A DNA stretch of 53,841 nucleotides from Ignavibacteriota bacterium (lineage in GTDB: Bacteria; Bacteroidota; Ignavibacteria; UBA10030), in contig PMZI01000007.1 of NCBI GenBank assembly GCA_003170475.1, forward strand, positions 1 through 53,841, written 5' to 3'. A model generated the notes under the pieces. That model ran no database searches and was not told where the DNA came from. It saw only the letters and a program-made list of their open reading frames with translations. Each line of letters starts with the position of its first letter. The stretch's first letter is position 1. The translations under genes were made by a program, and so were the position numbers. Below, in pieces: positions 7,072 through 15,982 of this stretch.

Positions 7072-9582
7072 ATGAAAGCCGTGATCATGGCGGGGGGCTT
7101 CGGTACCCGCCTCAGGCCACTCACTTGCAACATCCCAAAGCCGATGGTTCCCATGCTGAACAAGCCGATGATGGAGCACATCGTCGAGCTCTTGAAGAAG
7201 CACGGAATCACCGATATGATCTCTACTCTCTATTACCAACCGGAGGTCATTGCCAGTCACTTCGACGATGGACGACGGTTCGGGATCTCCATGCAATATC
7301 TGAGGGCAGAGGCAGATTTTGGTACCGCCGGAAGCGTACGCAATGCTCGCAGCTTCCTTGACCAGCGGTTTATCATTATCAGCGGCGACGTCTTTACTGA
7401 CTTCGACCTGACTGCTGCAATACGGTTTCATGAAGAGAAGAAGGCAAAAGCAACCATTGTTCTGACGCACGCCTCAAACCCCCTTCAGTATGGGGTTGTA
7501 CTGACGCACGACAACGGAAAGATCTCCCGATTTCTCGAAAAGCCGACATGGGGGGAAGTCTTCAGCGATACCATCAACACAGGGATCTACATTCTCGAGC
7601 CTGAAGTACTCGATCTCATCCCTCACAAGGAGGAGTTCGACTTCAGCAAGAACCTCTTCCCCATCCTTCTGGAACAGGACATGGGACTCTACGGCTATGT
7701 CGCCGAGGGCTATTGGAAAGACGTGGGAAGCCTGAATGAGTACCAAGATGCGCATTCCGATGCGCTCCGCGGCCTTGTGAAGGCAAACATTCCAGGAGTG
7801 AAGCAGACGACGAACCTCTATGTCGGGGCGAACTCCCGGATTGATGCAGATCCAAAGAATCTCTCCGGCCTTGTCGTCATCGGAAAGAACACCCACATTC
7901 ACAGCGATGTGACGATTGCAAACTCGGTCATTGGCGACAACTGCGATGTGCAGCAAGGAAGCGTCATTAAGAACTCCGTAATCTGGTCCGGCACAAAAAT
8001 CGGCACCAATGTGGAGATGTCGGCAGATGTCATCGGCACGGAGTGCACCATCGGCGATGACGTGGTGATATCCGAAAACGTGTTCATGAGCGACAAGTGC
8101 ATCATCGGAAGACGGAGCCGGCTCTCGGCAAACATTAAGCTGTGGCCTGAGAAAGTCGTGGAAGAAGGCTCGGTCGTGACGCGAAGCCTGGTTTGGGAAG
8201 ACCGCTGGCTAAGGGAATTGTTCCGCGAAGCGAGAGTGAGCGGCATTTCCAATGTTGAGATGAATCCGGAATTCGCCGCAAAACTCGGAGCAGCCTTCGG
8301 CGCTCTGGTGGGATCCGGATCAACCGTTGTGACGAGCCGTGACTCCGACAACGTATCGCGTATGATCAACCGCGCCTTCATGACAGGGTTGATGTCCGCC
8401 GGCGTTCACTGCGCCGATCTTCGGGCTGCTTCCATCCCGATCGTGCGGCACGAGCTGCGAAGCGGTACAGAGCGCGGCGGGATACACGTCCGGAAGTCGC
8501 CTCACGAAAAGAACATTACAGATATTATTTTCTTTGATGCAGATGGAAAGGATCTCCCAAGCGGAAAGGCCAAATCTGTCGAACGGCTCTTCTTTGGAGA
8601 AGATTTTGCACGATCGAGCTACGACACAGTCGGGCAGATCAGGTTTCCTGAACGATCGACAGAAAGTTACATCGAGCGAGCGTATGCGGCGTTGAATGTC
8701 CAGGCGATTCGATCCGGCGGATTGAAGATGGTCATCGATTATTCCAACGGGATTGCATCGACGATCTTCCCGAATATCCTGGGCAATCTCAATGTGCAGA
8801 CTGTTTCGCTGAACGCTTATCTCGACAGCCAGAAATTGACTCGTTCGAAGGAGCTTGGCGAGCAGTCGATGAGAGAGCTCGCGCACGTTGTCACCTCCCT
8901 CCAGTACGATGTTGGCTGCATGCTTGATCCGGGCGCAGAGAAGATGACGGTCATCGATGAGCGTGGTCACACCATCGACGCCGACCGACTTCTCACCCTC
9001 ATGACGAAGCTTGTCGTGTTGGCTCATCCGGATGTCAAGAAGATTGCGGTTCCGGTTTCTGCTTCCGCGGAAATAGATCTCCTCGCCGAAGAATTTGGTC
9101 TCTCAATTGTGAAAACGCGTGACAGTCACCTGGCGTTGATGGAAGCGGCCTCGAATAAACAGATACGGTTCGTCGGTGGAACGAAGGGCGGGTTTATTTT
9201 TAACGAGTTCCTGTTCGCCTCTGACGGCATGTACTCCGTTTCGAAACTGCTCGAATGCCTCGCACTCACAAAGAAACGGTTGGGAGCACTGGATAGTGAG
9301 ACCCGCAGGCTTCATCTCGTCAAACGAGCCGTCGCCTGTTCATGGAATCTCAAAGGCCAGGTCATGCGGCATTTGATGAAAGACACGGAACGTCTGCCCA
9401 GGGAACTTATTGACGGCGTCAAGGTTTTCCCGCATTCCAATGATCGGCTCACGTCGGTTATGCTCAATCCGGACCGCACCAGACCGGTATTTCACATCAA
9501 CGCCGAATCAGCCGATTCAAATTTGGCGTTGCAGCTGGCGAATGAATTTGAAGCGAAGCTCCATGTGTGGATGAATACCTAG
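7072..9582 (+). CDS. Mannose-1-phosphate guanylyltransferase fused to a phosphomannomutase-like domain
   Basis: An 836-residue fusion. Residues 1-235 are a nucleotidyltransferase with the signature GGFGTRLRPLT (8-18), expected to make a nucleotide sugar such as GDP-mannose. Residues about 255-380 are hexapeptide (left-handed beta-helix) repeats. From about 385 to the end is a phosphohexomutase fold. In that last part the phosphoserine loop, normally TASHNP, reads RKSPHE (474-479, keeping Ser476), and the metal loop, normally DGDADR, reads DPGAEK (619-624). The mutase domain is thus probably inactive, altered or regulatory; fusions of this type with a changed mutase loop are known from other bacteria. 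The ATG at 7072 follows a good promoter. Sugar specificity is inferred from the family only. Confidence 0.85.
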   Translation: MKAVIMAGGFGTRLRPLTCNIPKPMVPMLNKPMMEHIVELLKKHGITDMISTLYYQPEVIASHFDDGRRFGISMQYLRAEADFGTAGSVRNARSFLDQRFIIISGDVFTDFDLTAAIRFHEEKKAKATIVLTHASNPLQYGVVLTHDNGKISRFLEKPTWGEVFSDTINTGIYILEPEVLDLIPHKEEFDFSKNLFPILLEQDMGLYGYVAEGYWKDVGSLNEYQDAHSDALRGLVKANIPGVKQTTNLYVGANSRIDADPKNLSGLVVIGKNTHIHSDVTIANSVIGDNCDVQQGSVIKNSVIWSGTKIGTNVEMSADVIGTECTIGDDVVISENVFMSDKCIIGRRSRLSANIKLWPEKVVEEGSVVTRSLVWEDRWLRELFREARVSGISNVEMNPEFAAKLGAAFGALVGSGSTVVTSRDSDNVSRMINRAFMTGLMSAGVHCADLRAASIPIVRHELRSGTERGGIHVRKSPHEKNITDIIFFDADGKDLPSGKAKSVERLFFGEDFARSSYDTVGQIRFPERSTESYIERAYAALNVQAIRSGGLKMVIDYSNGIASTIFPNILGNLNVQTVSLNAYLDSQKLTRSKELGEQSMRELAHVVTSLQYDVGCMLDPGAEKMTVIDERGHTIDADRLLTLMTKLVVLAHPDVKKIAVPVSASAEIDLLAEEFGLSIVKTRDSHLALMEAASNKQIRFVGGTKGGFIFNEFLFASDGMYSVSKLLECLALTKKRLGALDSETRRLHLVKRAVACSWNLKGQVMRHLMKDTERLPRELIDGVKVFPHSNDRLTSVMLNPDRTRPVFHINAESADSNLALQLANEFEAKLHVWMNT

Positions 9583-9615
9583 CAAACGAGTGTCAAAGGT
9601 CTCAGGGAGATATGA

Positions 9616-10086
9616 ATGAAAATTGTTGATTTGCTCAGTGAACAGGTTGTTCGAACGAATTTACCGGGTACAACTAAAAATGAAGTGATCAACGCGATTA
9701 TCGACCTTGCCGCAGGACAAGATCGCGTTCTCGACAAAGAGAAAGTGCGTGAGGCTATTTTCGAACGCGAGAAAATCATGTCCACGGGTGTGGGTGCCGG
9801 GTTCGCGATCCCGCATGCCAAGTCTGACGCTGTGAGCGATATCGTCGCTGCCTTTGCTATTACGGCGCAACCGATCGACTATCAGTCTCTCGATGATCAA
9901 CCAGTCCGGATCATTTTTCTGCTCGTCGGGCGTGAAAACATGGTCGGGCCGCATATCAAACTCCTCAGCCGAATCTCTCGCCTGATGAACAATGAAGAGT
10001 TCCGAAAGAGACTTCTCGAGGCACCGACCCCAAAGGACGTGCTCGAGATCTTTCGAAAAGAAGAGGCAACGCATTTTGATGCCTGA
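9616..10086 (+). CDS. ptsN: PTS EIIA-type (fructose/nitrogen) phosphotransferase domain protein
   Basis: A single-domain 156-residue EIIA of the fructose/mannitol/Ntr class. The phosphoryl-accepting histidine is His67 in GVGAGFAIPHAKSD, the family signature. Such stand-alone EIIA proteins usually regulate carbon, nitrogen or potassium metabolism by their phosphorylation state instead of moving sugar. No EIIB, EIIC, HPr or EI gene lies in the window, which supports a regulatory role. It begins 33 bases after the guanylyltransferase stop, same strand. The symbol ptsN is by similarity of architecture and is less certain than the fold. Confidence 0.85.
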   Translation: MKIVDLLSEQVVRTNLPGTTKNEVINAIIDLAAGQDRVLDKEKVREAIFEREKIMSTGVGAGFAIPHAKSDAVSDIVAAFAITAQPIDYQSLDDQPVRIIFLLVGRENMVGPHIKLLSRISRLMNNEEFRKRLLEAPTPKDVLEIFRKEEATHFDA

Positions 10087-10201
10087 ACGCCCGTCGCCAT
10101 AAGGAGAGGGAGACTCCTCTCGGATTTCAGTCACCTCTAAGGTTTACGGTTCATTTCGTGCGGTGCAAATTGCAGAGCGCCGCTGCCAACACAGGACGAT
10201 C

Positions 10202-11455
10202 GTGAAATTCAAATCAATCAAAGGAACAAAGGACATTCTTCCGGGCGAGGTGGAGACCTGGCAGCACGTCGAAGAAACGATTCGGCGTGTGCTGAGTTCA
10301 TTCAACTATCGCGAAATCCGAACGCCGATCTTTGAACAGACATCCTTATTCGCACGCAGCATCGGAGAACTGACAGATATTGTCAGCAAGGAGATGTACA
10401 CGTTCATCGACAGAAGTGAGGATAGTCTCACGCTCAGACCGGAAGGTACTGCTGCCGCCCTGCGGGCATATATTCAAAACAATCTCGGCGAACAGGCACC
10501 CTTGACCAAGTTGTATTACCTGGGACCGATGTTTCGCCAGGAGCGCCCACAAGCCGGGAGGTTGCGCCAGTTCCACCAATTTGGCGCAGAGGCGCTCGGG
10601 AGTTCATCACCTCAACTTGACGTTGAAATGATGCTCATCGCATTGACCGTCTATCGCGAACTTGGCATCACTCAATTCTCCCTGAAAGTGAATTCCGTCG
10701 GCTGCCAACTGTGCCGTCCAGCGTACAAAACCAAGCTCCTCAACTCTCTTCGCAACGTTGAGTCACAGTTGTCACCGGAGAGCCAGGCCCGTGTGAATCA
10801 GAATCCGTTGCGCGTCCTTGATTCGAAAGACGAAAGGGACCAGGAACTCACACGAAATGCGCCCCTGATGAAAGATCATCTCTGTCCCGAGTGCAGCCAG
10901 CATTTTCTGGAGGTGCAGAAGCTCCTCGAATCCACACAGACTCCCTTTGAAATTGATGGCAGACTGGTGCGCGGTCTCGACTACTATACCAAGACAGCGT
11001 TCGAAATAACCAGTTCGTCGTTGGGATCACAGGATGCACTTGCAGGCGGCGGACGGTACGATCTGCTGGTCGAAGAACTCGGGGGAAAGCCCACGCCGGG
11101 AATCGGATTTGCCGCCGGGATGGAGCGGCTGATGATGGCACTCGCCAAGGTCGGTACTCCCCTTCTCATCGACCTCAACCCACTCTTGTACATTGTTACG
11201 ACGGATGAATCGTCACGTCGTTGGGCGTTTGCAAATGCGTCACTGTTGCGATCAAGAGGCTTACGGATCGAACTCGATTATCTCGGACGCAGTGTGAAGG
11301 CTCAGATGCGGGAGGCGAACCGTTTGGAAGCCCGATATTCGGTGGTGATCGGCGAAACGGAGCTGCATACACAAAAAGCAAAGCTCAAGAACATGCATAC
11401 TGGCGAGGAATCGTCAGTGAACCTTGACGAACTCCAATCCGCGCTCAGAAGCTGA
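10202..11455 (+). CDS. hisS: Histidyl-tRNA synthetase
   Basis: Class II aminoacyl-tRNA synthetase that charges tRNA(His). I chose the GTG at 10202 (417 residues): the protein then begins MKFKSIKGTKDILPGE as in other family members, with AGGA five bases upstream. A longer frame from a GTG at 10163 adds 13 unrelated residues. Motif 2 is FRQERPQAGRLRQFHQFGAE, the histidine-A region is LVRGLDYYTKTAFE, and motif 3 lies in PTPGIGFAAGMERL. The C-terminal anticodon-binding domain follows. The stop codon overlaps the start of the next gene (TGATG). Confidence 0.96.
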   Translation: MKFKSIKGTKDILPGEVETWQHVEETIRRVLSSFNYREIRTPIFEQTSLFARSIGELTDIVSKEMYTFIDRSEDSLTLRPEGTAAALRAYIQNNLGEQAPLTKLYYLGPMFRQERPQAGRLRQFHQFGAEALGSSSPQLDVEMMLIALTVYRELGITQFSLKVNSVGCQLCRPAYKTKLLNSLRNVESQLSPESQARVNQNPLRVLDSKDERDQELTRNAPLMKDHLCPECSQHFLEVQKLLESTQTPFEIDGRLVRGLDYYTKTAFEITSSSLGSQDALAGGGRYDLLVEELGGKPTPGIGFAAGMERLMMALAKVGTPLLIDLNPLLYIVTTDESSRRWAFANASLLRSRGLRIELDYLGRSVKAQMREANRLEARYSVVIGETELHTQKAKLKNMHTGEESSVNLDELQSALRS

Positions 11456-11865
11456 TGCCTCGAAAGAAAAAACAGCGCAATCCCGAGTACTCGCTGAATG
11501 TTTTTCACTATTTCGATGATCGGACCCGACGTGAGCTCCAGATATTCCTGGTTCAAACCATTAAAGAATTCACGAGTTTCAACTATGAGATCCTCCTTGA
11601 CGCCGTTCTGCGGGAAAGGTTGATCCAGTTAAAAATCCTTGGCCTTCGGACAACCCCACTGATCATGCCGGGAGTGGGCCCAGCCAAAGGGCTTAGCGAC
11701 TTCTCAAACCTGCAGGGCACGTACAGTCTCAGCGTCATTAAGCTCGACGGTGAAACGAACGACTTCCAGGTTGATGTCACCCCTACTCGCATTGCCATCC
11801 AGGGGAACCCGGCTCACCCGTTCATTATCGTTTCCAGCACGCCAGTCCCACTGCAGGCATCCTGA
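11455..11865 (+). CDS. Conserved-looking protein of unknown function, coupled to hisS
   Basis: A 136-residue protein with a basic N terminus (MPRKKKQ), an alpha-helical first half rich in charged residues, and a second half that looks like beta strands (GTYSLSVIKLDGETNDFQVDV). No signal peptide, membrane segment or known motif is visible and I do not recognise it. Its ATG overlaps the hisS stop by one base (TGATG), so translation is probably coupled. The frame is read cleanly up to 28 bases before lgt. The position between hisS and lgt suggests a housekeeping role, but that is inference. Confidence 0.75.
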   Translation: MPRKKKQRNPEYSLNVFHYFDDRTRRELQIFLVQTIKEFTSFNYEILLDAVLRERLIQLKILGLRTTPLIMPGVGPAKGLSDFSNLQGTYSLSVIKLDGETNDFQVDVTPTRIAIQGNPAHPFIIVSSTPVPLQAS

Positions 11866-11893
11866 CACGTCTCACGAAATGAATCCCTAAGCT

Positions 11894-12925
11894 ATGTGCC
11901 CTCGCCTTCTCCAAATCGGACCATTTACCATCTACGGCTACGGGTTGATGCTCGCGCTCGGATTCATCATCGCGAACGCACTCCTGACAAGTGAACTGAA
12001 ACGAAAGAGCATGAATGTCGACGTCAGCATCCCCTTCCTGCAGATTTCTCGGTTGCTGTATCTCGTTGTCGTAGGCCTCTTTCTCCTTACCTATGTTCTT
12101 CAATATTCCTTCAGCCATCTCTTTGAGTATGTGGTCTCGTCTCCGCTCCACATTCTCATTACAGCTGCTGTTTCCGCGCTGGGGTGGTTTCTCTTCTCGT
12201 CCATCATCACGAAGCGGCCACCAAAGGGAAACGGCTACGACCTCGCGACGGCAATCACGTTCATCGCGCTTGTTGGAGGCGTGCTGGGGTCAAAGCTCCT
12301 GTTTCTTTTTGAGAACACCAGAGACTTCATCGTCGAGCCCTTCGGCTTGGCGTTCTCGCCGTCAGGACTGACATTTTTCGGAGGGATGATTCTTGTCACT
12401 GCTCTCCTGTACTGGACATGCAAGATAGCCGGAGTTTCCTTTCTCGGAATGGCAGATGCCACAGCGCCTGGACTCCTGCTTGCATACGGGATCGGACGCA
12501 TCGGATGCCATTTGTCGGGAGACGGGGACTACGGATTTCCAACGACATTGCCCTGGGGAACAGACTATTCAAAAGGAACCTACCCGCCGTCGATCGCGTT
12601 CAAGGATTTTCCGGAGATCACCAGTAAGTTTCCTGGCGGAGTGGTGCCGGATACCACGCTGTGCCATCCCACACCGATCTATGAGTTTTTGCTGTGTGGA
12701 GCTCTCTTCCTCGTGCTCTGGCGGTTCCGGAAAACCCTTAAACCAAACGGCAAGATCTTCATGCTGTACCTGATGTTCGCTGGCGCTGAACGATTCTCTG
12801 TCGAGTTCATTCGAGTCAACCCTCGCTTCATTCTGGGCCTCTCCGAAGCTCAGATCATTGCACTGGCGATGCTGCTTATTGGCGCGTACGGATGGTACCA
12901 TCTTTCTCCGAAGGCTTCGAGGTAG
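11894..12925 (+). CDS. lgt: Prolipoprotein diacylglyceryl transferase
   Basis: Inner-membrane enzyme that moves a diacylglyceryl group from phosphatidylglycerol to the lipobox cysteine of prolipoproteins. The N terminus (LLQIGPFTIYGYGLMLALGF) and the signature loop GRIGCHLSGDGDYG followed by HPTPIYEF are diagnostic. At 343 residues it is longer than the usual 260-300: extra hydrophobic sequence lies around residues 50-110, where the protein reads LLYLVVVGLFLLTYVLQYSF and then a second hydrophobic stretch. The window itself encodes at least two lipoproteins (NlpC/P60 and the TPR protein) that would be substrates. The following gene starts three bases after its stop. Confidence 0.92.
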   Translation: MCPRLLQIGPFTIYGYGLMLALGFIIANALLTSELKRKSMNVDVSIPFLQISRLLYLVVVGLFLLTYVLQYSFSHLFEYVVSSPLHILITAAVSALGWFLFSSIITKRPPKGNGYDLATAITFIALVGGVLGSKLLFLFENTRDFIVEPFGLAFSPSGLTFFGGMILVTALLYWTCKIAGVSFLGMADATAPGLLLAYGIGRIGCHLSGDGDYGFPTTLPWGTDYSKGTYPPSIAFKDFPEITSKFPGGVVPDTTLCHPTPIYEFLLCGALFLVLWRFRKTLKPNGKIFMLYLMFAGAERFSVEFIRVNPRFILGLSEAQIIALAMLLIGAYGWYHLSPKASR

Positions 12926-12927
12926 CG

Positions 12928-13686
12928 ATGCAGAACCTGATCATCGGAAGACATCCCGTTCTCGAGTCACTCCGATCGGAGAATCCCCCCGAGAAGATCT
13001 ACATTCTTTTTGGAACACGAGGAGCTGCGATTCAGCAGATCCAACAAGTCGCGAAGCGACAGGGTGTGCTCGTCAAAGAAGTGGACCGTCAGCGCTTTCT
13101 GGAACTCAGCAGCGATCCCAACACCCAAGGGGTGGTGGCACTCGTAGCGACAAAGCAATATGTCGACATCGAAGGTCTTCTTCAGGTCGCCGCAGAAAAA
13201 CAGGAGCCGCCGTTCCTTCTGATCCTGGATGAGATTGAGGATCCACACAACGTTGGTGCACTCATCCGTACAGCAGAGTGCGCCGGCGTGCACGGTGTCG
13301 TCCTGCCCAAACATCATGCAGCGAGTCTGAACGAAACCGTGGCCAAAGCATCCGCAGGAGCATCGCTCCACCTTCCGGCAGCGAAGGTAACCAACATCGC
13401 GAATACTCTTGATGAGTTGCGCTCGAAAGGTGTTTGGATCGTGGGGACAGATATGCTGGCCGAGAAGGCGTTTGATGAAATGGATTATCGCGGAGCGATC
13501 GCCATTGTCGTTGGCAATGAAGGGAAAGGAATCAGGAGACTGGTGAAGGAGAAATGTGACTTTCTCGTGAAGATACCGATGTATGGCACTATCGGTTCCC
13601 TCAACGCTTCCGTTGCAGGGGGACTTGTGTTATTCGCCGCAGCTCGAAGCAGACATTCGTCACAAATCAACCAGGGAACGAAATAA
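12928..13686 (+). CDS. rlmB: TrmH/RlmB-family RNA 2'-O-ribose methyltransferase
   Basis: SPOUT-class methyltransferase, most likely modifying the 23S rRNA ribose as RlmB does. I use the ATG at 12928 (252 residues, MQNLIIGRHPVLESL), with GAGG seven bases upstream; the longer frame overlaps lgt. The N-terminal substrate-binding domain reads GRHPVLESLR, and the C-terminal catalytic domain has DEIEDPHNVGALIRTAE, IVVGNEGKGIRRL and KIPMYGTIGSLNASVA, the three motifs that form the knotted AdoMet site. The target nucleotide cannot be read from sequence; other TrmH-family roles are possible. Last gene of the plus-strand run. Confidence 0.9.
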   Translation: MQNLIIGRHPVLESLRSENPPEKIYILFGTRGAAIQQIQQVAKRQGVLVKEVDRQRFLELSSDPNTQGVVALVATKQYVDIEGLLQVAAEKQEPPFLLILDEIEDPHNVGALIRTAECAGVHGVVLPKHHAASLNETVAKASAGASLHLPAAKVTNIANTLDELRSKGVWIVGTDMLAEKAFDEMDYRGAIAIVVGNEGKGIRRLVKEKCDFLVKIPMYGTIGSLNASVAGGLVLFAAARSRHSSQINQGTK

Positions 13687-13827
13687 GGATCCTGACTTCA
13701 CTTTCCCCTTGTCGTGTGCCCCTTCTGGATGTTTCGCCGACCCGAATGTTTGCCTCTCTGAACAGTTTTCTGTTGTCCAACAAACTTCTCCACAGTTTCG
13801 CGAGGGCGCACCACCATCTTCTGCCGG

Positions 13828-15204
13828 TTACGAAGCCCCTTCATCCGGTTCTCCCTCTTTCGTCAACCCATATCTTTTCATTTTTGTATAGAGATGGCTT
13901 CGCTGAATATCGAGCGCTTCTGCTGTTTTTGAGATATTCCATTTGTGAATCTCAAGCTGCCGCTGGATGAAAGCTGCCTCTGCACGCTCCTTGAACTCTT
14001 GAAACGTGCCCCCTCGTCCGATCAAGTCATCAGCGTCGGTTCGTCCCCCAGGAACACCGGCATCCAGCAATGAAATGTCGATGGTTGTGCCCGGAGACAA
14101 GATGACCAGGCGCTCCACGGTGTTTTTGAGTTCTCTCACGTTGCCGCGCCATTCGAAGGTCGAGAGCCTTCTCAGCGCTTCCTCCGTGAGGGCTTTACGA
14201 GCCATTCCGTTCCGCATGCAAACATCATCGACAAATGACTTCACAAGCAACGGAATATCATCTCTGCGCTCCCGTAACGCAGGGACATGTACGGGGATGA
14301 CTCTCAAACGATGATAGAGGTCGTCGCGGAAATTCCCCTTCTTGATCTCCTCCTCCAGGTTCTTATTGGTCGCCGCGATCACACGCACGTCGACAGAAAT
14401 CACTTTGGTTCCCCCAACCCGCTCGATCGTTCCTTCCTCAAGCGCCCGCAGGACTTTTGCCTGAGCCCGAAAGCTCATGTCTCCTATTTCGTCCAGAAAG
14501 AGTGTCCCGCCATCGGCTTGCTCAAACTTGCCAATCCGCTGTGACGTCGCCCCCGTGAACGATCCCTTTTCGTGCCCGAACAACTCGGACTCTATGAGCT
14601 CCGACGGAATCGCGGCACAGTTCACTTCAATAAAGGGCTTGTTGCTCCTCTTGCTGAGACGCTGAATCGCACGGGCGACGAGTTCCTTGCCGGTCCCGTT
14701 TTCCCCGGTGATGAGCACCCGCACATCCGTGGGCGCCACGCGCTCGATGACTGCGAGAATTTCTTTCATCTTCGCGCTTGCTCCAAGAATCTGCCATTTC
14801 CCTTCGACTGATTCTCTCAGCTTCCGGTTGTCTTCTGCCAGTTTGGCCACCTGCAAGGCATTCCGCACCGTCACCAGCAGTTTGTCCCTGTCGAGCGGTT
14901 TGGAAAGGAAATCGAATGCACCGAGCTTTGTCGCCTCAACTGCGGTTTCGATTGTTCCATGACCAGAGACCATGATCACCGGCAGGTCAATGCTCTTCTC
15001 CCGAAGCTTCTGGAGCACTTCGAGCCCATCCATTCCGGCCATCTTCACGTCAAGGAGCACAAGATCGATTCGAGCCGCAGCAAGCTGTCGGAGTGCCTCC
15101 TGGCCATTCTCGGCAAACTGGACTTCATATGATTCAAACTCAAGAACCATCTTGAGAGAATCACGGACACCTTTTTCATCATCGACGACGAGAATCGTTT
15201 TCAT
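13828..15204 (-). CDS. NtrC-family sigma-54-dependent response regulator
   Basis: A 458-residue transcription activator: receiver domain with phospho-acceptor Asp52 (LVLLDVKMAGMDG), AAA+ domain with Walker A GENGTGKE and GSFTGA loop (the usual GAFTGA with a conservative Ala-to-Ser change), and a Fis-type helix-turn-helix near the C terminus (WNISKTAEALDIQRSHLY). It should activate sigma-54 promoters after phosphorylation; the partner kinase is not in the window. It lies 9 bases downstream of the exported-protein gene in the same direction. The 141 bases to the convergent rlmB gene hold no clear terminator; only a weak AACAG-TTTT-CTGTT hairpin was seen. Confidence 0.9.
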   Translation of the reverse strand: MKTILVVDDEKGVRDSLKMVLEFESYEVQFAENGQEALRQLAAARIDLVLLDVKMAGMDGLEVLQKLREKSIDLPVIMVSGHGTIETAVEATKLGAFDFLSKPLDRDKLLVTVRNALQVAKLAEDNRKLRESVEGKWQILGASAKMKEILAVIERVAPTDVRVLITGENGTGKELVARAIQRLSKRSNKPFIEVNCAAIPSELIESELFGHEKGSFTGATSQRIGKFEQADGGTLFLDEIGDMSFRAQAKVLRALEEGTIERVGGTKVISVDVRVIAATNKNLEEEIKKGNFRDDLYHRLRVIPVHVPALRERRDDIPLLVKSFVDDVCMRNGMARKALTEEALRRLSTFEWRGNVRELKNTVERLVILSPGTTIDISLLDAGVPGGRTDADDLIGRGGTFQEFKERAEAAFIQRQLEIHKWNISKTAEALDIQRSHLYTKMKRYGLTKEGEPDEGAS

Positions 15205-15213
15205 ACCCTTCGC

Positions 15214-15933
15214 TCATTCTTCAATTGTCAAATTCAAATAATCTGACGGCAACAGATTCTTTACCGTCAGGAGATCGTGGCCAAATCGCTCCCCCTGTTT
15301 GTTGGATCGACGGTCCCTTGGATCATCGACTCCTCCCACAACAAATTGCGCCTCACCCCATTCAATAAGATCTCCGGAGGTACGGGCAAGTTCACGGGAT
15401 TCCGATGCAAATGCGATATACGCTGACCCAAAGAAGTGCTGCAACTTGTCCTTGTCCCCTTCCGGAGGCGTGTCAACGTAGAGACGAGAGGGAAGATTTC
15501 GATAGCGCGCCTTGAAGAGACTGTCTTCTTCAAATGTCAATGGGAGACCCAGCGTTCCCACCACGGGGACCTTCAGGTCCACGTTCTGATGATCCAAAGC
15601 TGCGATCATCGAGAGGAAGAGCGCCCGGGTAATATTGTGATCGGCAATCTTCAAGGCATTGAGATAGATGTAGTCCATCGCTCGGACATCGCCGCATCGG
15701 TGGACGAGTTCAGCGAATCTCCGGTCGCGAACGTATGCCCGGACTTGTTTCGTTTCCTTGATGATATCGGGGGTAAACACCCCACCGATGAAGCGGAGGA
15801 GATTGAATTTCTCCTTTTCTCCCTCATCAAAGTTCCACGTCAGTCCGTCGGGCCCGGGTTTGCCATCGCATTGGGCGACCGCATCGGATCTAGCAACGGA
15901 AAGCAAAACCAGAAGAACAAAGAGAGTTTTCAT
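15214..15933 (-). CDS. Exported protein of unknown function
   Basis: A 239-residue protein with a clear signal peptide (MKTLFVLLVLLSVARSDAVA, likely cleaved after Ala20), so periplasmic or surface-located. The mature part has no cysteine pair or known catalytic motif. A notable segment is GDKDKLQHFFGSAYIAFASE, followed by a glycine/aspartate-rich stretch and KQGERFGHDLL; the DK-x-x-HF pattern recalls small periplasmic YfiM-like proteins, but the match is too short to name the family. The gene lies directly upstream of an NtrC-type regulator and downstream of the carboxylase subunit, all on the minus strand. Confidence 0.75.
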   Translation of the reverse strand: MKTLFVLLVLLSVARSDAVAQCDGKPGPDGLTWNFDEGEKEKFNLLRFIGGVFTPDIIKETKQVRAYVRDRRFAELVHRCGDVRAMDYIYLNALKIADHNITRALFLSMIAALDHQNVDLKVPVVGTLGLPLTFEEDSLFKARYRNLPSRLYVDTPPEGDKDKLQHFFGSAYIAFASESRELARTSGDLIEWGEAQFVVGGVDDPRDRRSNKQGERFGHDLLTVKNLLPSDYLNLTIEE

Positions 15934-15982
15934 GAAGCTATTGAAAGCTCGACGAGACCTTGAGTTCGATTCCCCTCGATGG

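Noticed and set aside
8320-9027. 235-codon minus-strand ORF opposite the guanylyltransferase fusion
   Set aside because: Antisense shadow of a well-supported gene.
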